From assembly GCA_951804985.1 (NCBI GenBank), contig OX638130.1, positions 123,021,593 to 123,085,592 on the forward strand: a DNA stretch of 64,000 bases. Reading direction: 5' to 3'. The translations under genes and the position numbers were made by a program. Numbering within the stretch: position 1 is the stretch's first letter; each line of letters starts with the position of its first letter. Positions 53,580 to 63,938 of the stretch are shown here, piece after piece. Under the pieces are notes generated by a model. That model had not been told where the DNA came from, ran no database searches, and saw nothing but the letters and a program-made list of their open reading frames with translations. This DNA comes from Dryomyza anilis (taxonomy: Eukaryota; Arthropoda; Insecta; Diptera; Dryomyzidae).

Positions 53580-55505
53580 ACTTTAAAATTCAAAATGTCA
53601 AAATATACACAAAAATTTTAAATTTTCTCTTTTCTAAAATTTCACTCAATATGAAAATATTCAACTTCACTTAATTATTAAATTAATTATTTCACTTAAA
53701 ATTTAAATTTGTACTAAAAAAAAAATAAATAAAAAAATTTAATTTAAAAAATGAAAATTTTCACTCTAAATTAAAACTTTCACCCAAAATTAAAATTTTA
53801 ACTCAATATTTAAAATGTCACTAAAAATGAAAAATTTCACCCAAAATTAAAATATTCACTCAAAATTAAAATATTCATTCAAAAATAAAGTTTTCACTCA
53901 AAATTTATGTTTTAATACAATAATTAAAAATTTCACTTAAATTTTAAATTTCCACACAAAATTAAAATTTTCACTCAAAATTATATTTTTTCACTCAAAA
54001 TTTAAATTTTCACTCAGAATATAAAATTTTCACAGAAAATTAAAAATTTCACAAAAAAATTAAAATTTCCACCCAAAATTAAAATTTCACTCAAAATTTA
54101 AATATTCACTCAAAATTAAAAATTTCACTAAAAATAAAAATGTTCAACCAAAAATAAAATTTTCACTCAAATTAAAATTTTCACTCAAAATTAAAATTTT
54201 CACTCGAAATAAATGTTTTCATAAAAAAATTAAAAATTTCACTCAAATTGAAAATGTCCACTCAAAATTAAAATTTTCACTCAAAATTAAAGTTTTCACT
54301 CAAAATTTAAATTTTCACTCAGAATACAAATTTTCACACAAAATTTAAAAATTTCACTCAAAATTAAAATTTTCACAAAAAATTTCTCTCAAAATTAAAA
54401 TTTTCACAAAAAATTTCTCTCAAACTTAAAATTTCACTCAAAATTAAAATGTTTGCATAAAAATACTATTTTGACTATAAATTGAAATGTTCACTCAAAA
54501 TTAAAATATTCAATCAAAAATTAAGTTTTCACTCAAAATTTATGTGTTAATACAAAACTTAAAAATTTCACTCAAATTTTACTCAAAATTAAAAATTTCA
54601 CTATAAAAAATATTAAAAATTTCACTAAGAATACAAATTTTCACACAGAATTAAAATGTTCACTCAAAATTAAAATTTTCACTCAAAATTAAAATTTTCA
54701 CTCAAAATTAAGATTTTCACTCAAAAATTAAAATTTTCACTCAAAATTAAAACTTTCACCTAAAATTAAAATTTTCACTCAATATGAAATTCACTCAAAA
54801 CTAAAATATTCACTCAAAATTAAAATCTTCTCTAAAAATTAAAAACTTTACTAAATATGAAAATTTTTACACAAAATTCTATTTTCACAATTAAAATGTT
54901 CACTCAAAATTAAAATTTTCACTCAAAATTAAAATTTTCACTCAAAATTAAAATTTTCACTCAAAATTAAAATTTTCACTCAAAATTAAAATTTTCACAC
55001 AAAAATTAAAAATTTCACTCAAAATTAAAATTTACACTAAAAATTCAAATTTTCACTAAAAATTTAAATTTTCACTAAAAATTCAAATTTTCACTAAAAA
55101 TTCAAATTTTCACTAAAAATTCAAATTTTCACTCAAAATAAAATGTTCACTCAAAATTAAAATTTTCACTCAATATTAAAATTTCCACTCAAAATTAAAA
55201 TTTTCACTCAAAATTAAAATGTTTGCATAAAAATACTATTTTGACTATAAATTGAAATGTTCACTCAAAATCACTCAAAATTAAAATTTTCACTCAAAAT
55301 TAAAGTTTTCACTCAAAATTAAAATTTTCACTCAAAATTTAATTTTTCACTCAATATTAAAATTTTCACTCAAAATTAAGTTTTCACTCAAAATTTAAAT
55401 TTTCACTCAAAATTAAAATTTTCAAACAAAATTAAAATTTTTTACTAAAAAAAAATCCAGAATGAAAATATTCAATTAAAATTCAAAATTTCACTCATAA
55501 AATTT
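53580..55505 (+). repeat. 19-bp minisatellite array 6 (CACTC variant)
   Basis: The monomer is CACTCAAAATTAAAATTTT, 19 bp, roughly 95 copies. It is distinguished from arrays 1-3 and 5 by C after CACT and AAAATT in place of AAATTCAA. A composite block (AATGTTTGCATAAAAATACT then ATTTTGACTATAAATTGAAA) occurs twice, at about 54450 and 55220, about 770 bp apart, indicating segmental duplication inside the array. A patch at 55025-55130 is of the CACTAAAAATTCAAATTTT class, so the two classes are intermixed. Confidence 0.94.
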
Positions 55506-57147
55506 TAATTTTTTAAATGTTCACTTTTATTTTTATTGTTACTCAATTTGATAATGTAATAAATATCTAAATTTTTCAGAAATTAAAATTTAAACAAATT
55601 TAAAATTTTTACTTGCGAATTATATAAAACTATTGTAAGTGATTACAATTATCTCTCTCTATTGCGCAATCTGTCTCTCTAGGACATTGACTTGAAAAGA
55701 GTGCAACAAATTGATGCTGTTGTTGTTGTTGTTGTTGGTGCTTCTTCTGATGAGTGCAACAAATTAAAAATAACAAAAATTAACACTCAGTAGAAATTGA
55801 GAAATTGGCGAGAATAACAAAGTCAAAACAACATCAGCAGCATCGAGAACGAAATCGAAAAAGTTTTTCTTTGTGACAAAACTATTGCTGCACTCTTCAC
55901 ACCTGACGCTATGTGACTGATGTGGTTGTTGTTGTTATTATCGTCATCAGCATCGTTGCAACCAAAGTTTTTTTTTTTATTCAGTGATGTTTGCAGGAAA
56001 CAACATTATGCGACAACAACAACATTAAAAACAAAATACGAATGTGTGTTGTTTACTTCACTTGTTGTTGTCGTTGTCTTTGTTGTTGTGTGTGTTGTTG
56101 TCTGTTTTTGTTGTGCTACGTGTCTGCGTCTGTGTGACGCACTATTTGTCTCTATCGCGCACCTTGAAAGTAGTTGCCAAACTTTTAAATTAAATTGTTT
56201 TACAACGAACTTTGTTTTTTTTCCAATTTTTTTTTTTTTTATTTTTTAACCATGTTTGTTATTGCTTGTTGTTTTTGTTACTGCTTTTAAGTTCTTTAGT
56301 ACTTTATGCCAAAAATGCATTAAATTTTATTGCCTGCTGTTCTTGTTGTTGTTGTTTAAGTGCAGCCAATAAAATTAAGCTACGCTGCCGGCTACATTCG
56401 TTGCCAATAAAAAACTCATTTCGATTGCATAGCAATTACGTCATTTTAGAAAAAGCCTCATAACAAACAATTAAAGCCAAATTACGCAAACAACAAAAAC
56501 ATCATTGCAACAACACAAAAACGCAAAATGCAAAATAATGGCGGCGCTCCGCAGCACAGCCTACGGCTCCACGACCAACAAATGGCACAGCGCAACGCAG
56601 CGCGGCACAGCTCAAACGCAACACGTTCGCCACGTTAGTTGACAAGCGTCAACAACGCCCAACAACCGCGCAACACAAACACAACAACACACACACACAA
56701 AAAGACGGACGACAGACTGACGAACAGACAGACAGAGTCACCTACACTGTTACAGCCACTGGACAACATCACAGGCGACCGACACTCAAACCAGCCAAAA
56801 ATTTGAACCAGCGTCAACACCGGAAAACTAAACTGCGTGGCTGTCTAAAAAATACTTGACACTGCCAACATCCAACGCACAAACATACAACAACATATTT
56901 TTAAACAGACCCAGTAGACAGTTGTCTGTATTGCTTACTTTTTGCAATAGGAACCATCTCTTATATGCACTTTATATACTCATCATATTACAGTTTTAAT
57001 GATTTAGTAAATGAGGTCTGAAAATTGTCTGCATTTGTATTCCTTTTTTAGAAAGGTAATTGTAAATTTCTCGTGCTTTATACAATCGATGTGCTCCAAT
57101 ATAATCAGCAACCAATCTGTTTAATACATTTTTAAAAACTATTAAGT
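55506..57147. other. Unique island with TTG/CAA tracts
   Basis: No gene is recognised. GTTGTTGTTGTTGTTGTTGG lies at about 55718 and GTTGTTGTTGTTATTATCG at about 55926. Bases 56520-56860 are GC-richer with GCGCAACGCAGCGCGGCACA and an ACACAACAACACACACACAC tract. A plus frame 55920-56249 is a valine/leucine/cysteine-rich product of TTG/TGT repeats, not a credible protein. Confidence 0.45.
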
Positions 57148-57160
57148 ATACCGAAAAAAT

Positions 57161-57416
57161 AATAATAATAATAGTTTGGCACTACAGTCCTATAAGAACT
57201 TAGGCCGAGCTCTCTCACCATTTTGAGCTGTGCGTGTTATATTTGTACTCAAAGTGGTGGGCCCTACAGTTTATTGTCGAATCCGAAAGGCGGGTGAGAG
57301 CTTTTTCATAGGCAATGTTTTACTCTCGTAGGTTTGCCATTTTCAAGTCCAGGCTTGAACCGGGGACCTTTCGGCTCGCAGTTCAACGCACTAACCACTG
57401 AGCTACCGCGGCTACA
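57161..57416 (-). mobile_element. SINE family A, copy 4 (minus, internal deletion)
   Basis: In reverse complement the head TAGCCGCGGTAGCTCAGTGG and B-box GGTTCAAGCCT are intact. After the head, GGACTTGAAAATGGCAAACC shows that about 60 bp of the body present in copy 3 is missing. The end AGGACTGTAGTGCCAAACTA with ATTATTATT tail is intact. It is flanked by ATACCGAAAAAAT (57148-57160) and ATACCGAGAAAAT (57417-57429), a 13-bp duplication with one mismatch. Confidence 0.9.
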
Positions 57417-57439
57417 ATACCGAGAAAATACTGTTTTAA

Positions 57440-57815
57440 AAACAATTAAACATGTCTTTAAAATAAATATTCTGTATTTGATTTACTTCAAAAAAAAAAT
57501 GTATTTGTTTTTACTACATAGAGTTAGTTGTTTTTTTTATGAAACGCAATAATATTTTGAATACACTGGTAAACTAAATTTGTATTTATTTGTTTTAAAA
57601 TATCTATATTTTTGAATATTTATACATCATGAAATATGTAGATAGATTACTATAGTTGCATTTAGTTTTACTACATACTTTATTTATTTAACTTCAAATA
57701 TAACTTATTTTACTGAATTTTGTATTTATTCTACTACAAAATAAATGTCAAAATATAACTATATGTGTCCTTATTTTTATAACATTCTGTATTTATTTAA
57801 AATTCATACTTTTGA
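57440..57815. repeat. Dispersed TACTACAT-type repeat, copy 2
   Basis: TCTTTAAAATAAATATTCTG then GTATTTGATTTACTTC, GTTTTTACTACATAGAGTTA, AGATTACTATAGTTGCATTT and TTCTGTATTTATTTAAAATT align in order with copies at 48170 and 60120. Confidence 0.7.
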
Positions 57816-57915
57816 TGTTTAATTATAATCAGAACTAGGATTTTGATGACATGTCATTTTTTAATGCATTTGTCATTTTTTTCGTTTTCTGAGTCGTTAG
57901 GTCAATTTTTTTTAA

Positions 57916-59856
57916 TCTATGTATATAAAACTCATTTTCCGTATTTCCTTAAAATTTGGACCCAGGAGAATGTCACTATATAGTTTTTGTTGACCACATC
58001 TATTTTTATTTTTGCTGTATAAATCGGATTCATAGCAAAACCAATGAACGTATTTGCGTTACTATGATATAAAGTCCACTGAGTATCCTATACCATAAAA
58101 AAATCAGATTGATCAAAGGGAGTGACACCTCCAAAAGAACCCACAAATTCAGTACGATATATCTCAACCCTAATGTTATTGATTTCCAGCAATCTTTAAA
58201 TTTGGATATTACTAAGCTTACTGAATCTCACTACACCAAACTCACCATACCAAAACTCACCAAATAAAAAATCACCACACCAAAACTAAATATGTAACCT
58301 CTGCACGGGTGTCGTTAATATTTGGAATATACATTCTAAAGACCCAGAAGAAGATCACTGTATAGGTTTCGTCGATCACAAACACTTTTACGCGGGTGTA
58401 AGTGAGAGGGTGTAAGTTTCAGATTCAATGTAAAATCGCTGAACATAAATTAACCAAGTTGTACAGAGGGGATTGGCACATCCCAAAAATTCAAAATGCT
58501 GTATCTCAGTACAAATGTTATCGATGCTAACTAAACTTTAAATTCTGATATTACTTTTTTTTAACCAAAACTCACTACACCAAACTCACCACACTACAAC
58601 TCACCATATAAAAATTCACCAAACCAAAACTAAATTTCAAACCTCTGCACCAAATTCCTTAAAATTTGGAATATATATCGTAGAAACCCAGGAAAAGTTA
58701 ACGAACTCAATCAGACTAGCAAAAATAAATACTAAAAATATTCTTTATGGGCCATTCCACACCAAATCGACCAGCGGTTGGAACTCACCTTCGATTTCAA
58801 TGAAATCTGATAAAGGGTATCGAGACATGCACTAAACAATGGTCATTATCCTTGCACTTCAAAATTGTGGTCCTTAAAAAAGTCCCTTTTTAAAATTCTG
58901 AAAAAAAACCTAAATTTTCGTCAATTTATTGTTAATGTTCATGCAAAATTTTAAGATGGAATTTTGATTGCATCATATTTCAAAAAATAATTTTCTAAAT
59001 TTTTTTTTTTTGTATAAAAAAAAATTTTTTTTTCTACACTAAAAGTTGTAATAATTCCTGAATATATATGTAACTCTGATTTCTAAAATTAAGTCAGTTT
59101 TATCATATTCAATCTAGTTTTTGAGATATTGATTTTGTCATATAGTTTTTACGATTTACGAAAAATGGTATATATTTCAAAAACTAGAGATAATTTGATG
59201 AAACTGACGCCATTTTCGAAATTAGAGTTACAAATACATTGAAAAACTATTGCAAATTTTACTTTTGAAAAAAATATATATTTTTTTTTTTAATACAAAA
59301 AATATTGATAAAATTTAGAAAATAATTTTTTAAAATATGATGCCATCAAAATACCATCTTAAAATTTTGTATGAACATTTATAATAAATTGACGAAAACT
59401 TAGAATTTTTTTCAGAATTTTAAAAAAGGTCCTTTTTAAGGACCACAATTTTGAAGTGCAAGGATAATGACCACGGGCCACATGTTACCGTTTGGAAATT
59501 ACAACTAAAAGCTTGTTCTATTAGCTTTAAAACGAGTCATTAACAGAGTTTCTAGCATTTCTAGTTCAAGAGATATTTAAATATGAACAACATTACAAAA
59601 GTGATTTTTGGCACTTTTTTTCCAACTTTGAGCCACTGTATCTCTGGAAGTAGTGGTCGGAAAAAATAAAAAAAAAATTGTTTAGTGCATGATACCCTTT
59701 ATCAGTTGCCAAAAGTTCATTAAGATCGAAAAGGTAAAATCTCAAATTTGACTTTTTTTGGTCGATTTGGTGTGGAATGGCCCTTATATTAATTAAATCA
59801 CTCCATATCCTCACATTCAAAAAAATTTTGAATGAGGTGTGCACGGGTCCAGCTAG
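57916..59856 (+). mobile_element. Non-autonomous Helitron, second copy, carrying a nested palindromic element
   Basis: Starts TCTATGTATATAAAACTC after A and ends TGCACGGGTCCAGCTAG before T, so both Helitron ends and the A|T target are present. It has three internal units beginning near 57945, 58316 and 58640 with (C)TTAAAATTTGGA-type starts and ACCCAGGAGAATGTCACTAT-like continuation, plus CACCAAACTCACC repeats as in the first Helitron. Without the 1035-bp insertion and its duplication the length is about 902 bp. There is no helicase gene. Confidence 0.82.
58749..59783. mobile_element. Large palindromic (foldback) element nested in Helitron, 1035 bp
   Basis: Termini GGGCCATTCCACACCAAATC and its reverse complement are perfect for at least 24 bp. 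Homology then continues inward in inverted orientation: CATTATCCTTGCACTTCAAA, GTGGTCCTTAAAAAAG, AATTTTCGTCAATTTATTG, TTTTAAGATGGAATTTTGAT and ATTTCTAAAATTAAGTCAGT are each mirrored on the right, to a centre near 59160-59200. Regions around 58770-58845 and 59470-59740 are less symmetric. TTAT on both sides (58745-58748 and 59784-59787) may be a 4-bp target duplication. The superfamily is not identified. Confidence 0.85.
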
Positions 59857-60119
59857 TATTTTATATTTTATGTCATTATTTGTAGAATTTCGTAGATTTT
59901 TCTTGATATTTAGCCATCCTGAAGTAGATTTGAAACAAAAATTTGGCATCCTATATTTGTATAACTATTTTTGTCTTTATTACTTGAAACTCTTGCAGTG
60001 GAGCTAGAAACAAAAATATGGCATCGAAATATTCGAATACATTCGATTAATCTAAAATTAAGAAAGAAAATTAGTTACACAAGTTATACGCGCCTCTCGT
60101 CAGTGTCGCCGTGGAACGA
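59857..60119. other. AT-rich non-coding sequence
   Basis: No gene or recognisable element; a short AAACAAAAATTTGGCATC/AAACAAAAATATGGCATC direct repeat occurs at about 59934 and 60009. Confidence 0.45.
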
Positions 60120-60500
60120 AAAAAATACTGTATTAAAAATAAATAAAAAATTCTTTAAAATAAATACATTTGTAGTAATTTAATTTATTTTCAAATTATA
60201 TCTATTTGTTTTTACTACATTGATGTTTTTGAAAAGCAGTTTTGTACAGAAAATAACTACATAATTTTACTGCATTACTGCATATTTTGAATACATTTGT
60301 AATGAAAAACAAAAAATAAAACCTAAATGTTGTCTTAATTTATGCGTCCTCAAATTTATAAATAAATTACTATATCTTTTTTTAATTTTACTACATAAAT
60401 ACATATAGCAAAAGTTAAAATAAAACTACATAGTCATTTAATTTTACTACATTTCGCATTTATTTAAAATTCTAAAATATTAGTCTCTCAAAAAACATTG
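60120..60500. repeat. Dispersed TACTACAT-type repeat, copy 3
   Basis: TACTGTATTAAAAATAAATA then AAAAATTCTTTAAAATAAAT opens the copy and matches 7021-7085. GTTTTTACTACATTGATGTT, AATAAATTACTATATCTTTT and TTCGCATTTATTTAAAATTC follow in the same order as the other copies. Confidence 0.7.
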
Positions 60501-60656
60501 TTTTTATTTATTTAACTTCAAGCTAATTATTAAAATATTACTACATATTAAAACAGTGACACTAGATTATAAAAATAATTGGGGAATACTTTAAACTTAA
60601 CAGTATTTCATACAACTTTATAAGATTTCGTTATGAAACATTCAATATTATTGATA

Positions 60657-60825
60657 AAGGGTTTTTCAACATCATGAAATCAACATCTCTCTTACTGAAG
60701 AGAAATGTCAAAAGAGCGGCAAGAAATATGGCGTCGTTTGCTGTGCCTGTCGCTCTACTTTTGTAGCGTCCCTGTTGAAAAACCCTTGAAAAAAACTTTT
60801 GTAGCGCTCTTATTGAAAAACCCTT
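60657..60825. mobile_element. MITE related to the mariner relic, 169 bp
   Basis: TIRs AAGGGTTTTTCAA (13 bp, perfect) are flanked by TA (60655-60656 and 60826-60827). The interior CATCATGAAAT then TTACTGAAGAGAAATGTCAA and AAGAGCGGCAAGAAATATGG matches the leader of the transposase relic at 42220-42286. Its right end is duplicated (CTTTTGTAGCG then TTGAAAAACCCTT occurs twice). This is the expected structure of an internally deleted miniature derived from a TA-targeting parent. Confidence 0.88.
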
Positions 60826-60827
60826 TA

Positions 60828-62075
60828 TTATTTAATTAGTCGTACTAAATTTTTCAAATTCTATCAAATTCATTGCAAAACTTTTGAGTTAATTGAAAAA
60901 AAAAATGTTTAATGCATAAACCATAAAATCAATGGGCGTACCATACATTTTGAATATGAGCAAAAAAACGGCTTTATTAATCTCAGGTTGTTGCTGAAAA
61001 AAGTCCTATTGCTGGAAAGCAATACAGTGCGAAAGAGAATTACTTCACCTTGGAAATACGGTTTTAAAAACAATTCTTGTGCCTACTGGGTCTGCGGCTG
61101 ATATAATGAAAAGAGCGGCGTACCCAGAAACATGTTACACCGTTCACTGTGTAGCGAAAAACATTGAAGATTTTAGCGATTTGGAACCGACCAACATTCG
61201 GAAAATGTTACCCATCTACATGACATTTCCTGTACTTATCGCTGTGTCCTTTTTTTTTTGTTGCCGCATGCCGCACTATGTATGCAAAGTAAAGAGTTGC
61301 TGAAAACAGGACATTTTGTTGGTGCGGCGGCGGCTGCCGTTCTCGTTGCATTTGCAGCAATTATCGGTTATTGGCATTTGCAATCGCGCTCATTACATAA
61401 TGCAGAGGCAGAAACAGCAGCTGTAGCTGCTGTTTCTGCACCCACACACACTCACGCATCCTGACACATCCTGGCGTATCCTGCCCGACACATGCACAAA
61501 GGCAACCATTGCCTTGACAACTAATCGCTAAATTTGCATGTGGTGCGTGTAGTGTATGCGTTGTGCTGTGCTGCGCTGGCGAATGTAAATTTTAATTTAA
61601 ATGCAAATTTTCAACTCATTTTCAACATATTAAACTGCTGCCGCACGTCGCACCTCGCAATGCCGCGCCCCCTGGCAACTCTGCCGCCAGTGATTCGATT
61701 TGATGCCGCGCTGGCATACGGTGCGCGGTGCGGCAGACAACAATGATGTTGTTGCTTCATGTATCGATACGATATAAATTTGAATTTGAACACTTCGTGA
61801 TACCCGCTAGGAATAGCTCTTGTGAAGACTATCGAGATAAATAAAAAAAATAAAAAAAAGTTTGTTGCAAAACCTTTAATGAAAAAGTATTTAAACATTT
61901 TAAATACATAAAAAATATTTAAAAATTAAAATCAATCGTTTATCTAATATTTTTTTTTAAGCAAATTTTTCATTATTGAATTTTTTTCGTTATTACTTTT
62001 TATTATATTACATTAGTAACTAATTTGTCAAGGTAAAAGGCATTTTCAGGGGAAAATCATCAAATCGTTTTTCTG
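60828..62075. other. Unique island
   Basis: No gene is recognised. Plus frames at 61079-61303 and 61258-61464 include a hydrophobic alanine/valine stretch (GAAAAAVLVAFAAIIGYWHL) that could be a membrane segment. The frame also spans the perfect hairpin at 61408-61439 and has no homologue I recognise. The 61040-61750 part is GC-richer. Confidence 0.35.
61408..61439. other. Perfect 15-bp inverted repeat with 2-bp centre
   Basis: GCAGAAACAGCAGCT and AGCTGCTGTTTCTGC are exact complements separated by GT. In mixed-composition DNA this is unlikely to be chance and could be a cruciform, a dimeric protein site or a recombination scar. Confidence 0.75.
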
Positions 62076-62079
62076 CTTT

Positions 62080-63460
62080 TCGAATAAAATAAAAATGTAC
62101 CATTTTCTTTTTATACAAAAATTAATAAAATTTTACAAAAATTTATAAATTTTTGTTTAAGTTTTGGTTTTATTCAGTTTAGCTTCATCATTTAACTTTG
62201 TCTTTCAAAAATATGAATTATTCGCCGTCAGTTACATTTCAAGTAAATGTTTTTATTGTTCATGCAGCAAACCAATTCTTCCTAATTTAATGTATAAAAT
62301 GTTACTTAATCCTAATAAGATTTAAAATTTTACAAAATAAAAAACATTTAAATTCAATTCCTAAGTACCTCTATTGACTCAAAATTTTTGTATAGAGCAA
62401 AATACTATATTCGATTTTTTTTTTTTACAAAAGTTCGTAATTTTTTACCAAAATTCATAAAGTTTTAGATTAGTTTTGAATTTATTCAGTTTAGCTTTAA
62501 TATTTAACTTTGTGAAGGAAAAATTTATTTAAAAAAAAAAATATACATTATTCGCTCTCAGTTACATTTTAAGTGAATGTTTTTATTGTTCATGCAGCAA
62601 ACCAATTCTTCCTAATTTAATTTATAAAATGTTACTTAACCCTTATAAGATTTCAAATTTTACAAAATAAAAAACATTTAAATTCAATTCCAAAGTACCT
62701 CTATTTACTCAAAAATTTCGTATGGAGCAAACCAATTCTAAGGTGAAAAATACTATATTCGTTTTTTTTTTCACAACAAATCATAATTTTTTACAAAAAT
62801 TCATAATGTTTTGGATTTATTCAGTTTAGCTTTATTATTTAACTTTGTCTGTCACGTGAAGGACAAATTTAGTTAAAAAAATATGAATTATTTGCTCTCA
62901 GTTAAATTTCAAGTTAATGTATTTATTGTTCATGCAGCAAATTAATTCTACATAATTTGCTATATAAAATGTTGCTTAACCCAAATAAGATTTCAAATTT
63001 TAAAAATTAAAAAACATTTAAATTCAAATCCTAAGTACCTCTATTTACTAAAAATTTCGTATGGAGCAAACCAATTCTAAGCTGACAAAATACTATATTC
63101 GTTTTTTTTTTTTTTACAAAAGTTCATAATTTTTTACCAAAATTCATAAAGTTTTGGATTAGTTTTATATTTATTCAGTATAGCTTTATAATTTAACTTT
63201 GTTTCTCACGTGAAGGGCAAATTTAGTTAAAAAAAAAAATATTAATTATTCGCTCTCAGTTACATTTCAAGTTAATGCATTTACTGTTCATGCAGCAAAC
63301 TAATTCTTCCTAATTTAATGTATAAAATGTTGCTTAACCTAAATAAGATTTCAAATAAAAAAAATAAAAATCATTTAAATTCAATTTCATGATATTTACA
63401 CACAAATTTCGTATGGAGCAAACGAATTCTAAGGTGACAAAATACTATATTCGATTTGAT
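62080..63460 (+). repeat. About 340-bp tandem repeat, four units
   Basis: The landmark CATGCAGCAAACCAATTCTT occurs at 62261, 62591, 62931 (one variant) and 63289, giving spacings of 330, 340 and 358 bp. Each unit also carries AATTATTCGC(T/C)(C/G)TCAGTTACAT before it. After it come ATAAAATGTT(A/G)CTTAACC, ATAAGATTTCAAATTTTA, AAGTACCTCTATTTACTCAA and TTCGTATGGAGCAAACCAATTC (weaker in unit 1). Unit boundaries are at TACTATATTCG then a poly(T) tract. Confidence 0.92.
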
Positions 63461-63718
63461 AATTCAATTGAATTTTAATATTGAACTAAATAATGTCGAT
63501 AGTTCTTAAATTTAACATCACTTCAACTTGAACAACTTGTTATGTTTGAAAATGAAAAGATTTCGTAATTGATTTAAAGTTACAGTGCCGGTTAACTCTT
63601 TAATATCTTCTTTTGCTATGTGTAAAATTAAAAATAAATATTTCCATAATATTATTTTATGATAGACAAATATGTTTTTATGATAGATAGCATTTTTAGA
63701 TAGCATTTTTGTGTTGTA

Positions 63719-63938
63719 CACCCAGAAAAAAATACTATATAAATAATAGTTTTTTACTATTAAAAATAGTCAATAAGATAAATTATTGTTTTAATCGGAA
63801 AATACCATTAAATACTAGAAAATACCATGACATTGCCATTAAGTTTATATGAAAAGATTTATTTTTGGTATACTATTAAATCAATATTAGTCCTATTGAC
63901 CAATTTTAATGGGATTTGAGTGAATTTTTTTCTGGGTG
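63719..63938. mobile_element. TA-flanked MITE, 220 bp
   Basis: TIRs CACCCAGAAAAAAAT (15 bp, perfect) are bordered by TA at 63717-63718 and 63939-63940. The interior holds ATACTATATAAATAATAG and TTTTTACTATTAAAAATAGT dyads and no frame. TA target and CACCCAG ends suggest Tc1/mariner-type mobilisation. Confidence 0.85.

Noticed and set aside
55920..56249. 109-codon Val/Leu/Cys-rich frame resembling a membrane protein
   Set aside because: Hydrophobicity comes from TTG/TGT trinucleotide repeats and poly(T) runs; no start context or domain.
57916..59856. LINE or retrovirus-like element suggested by the length
   Set aside because: No reverse transcriptase frame; ends TC and CTAG and the A|T insertion site fit a Helitron, and the extra length is the nested palindrome.
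61258..61464. Small membrane protein (alanine/valine hydrophobic stretch)
   Set aside because: Frame of 68 codons spans a perfect palindrome, overlaps another frame and has no recognisable family; recorded only in the island description.
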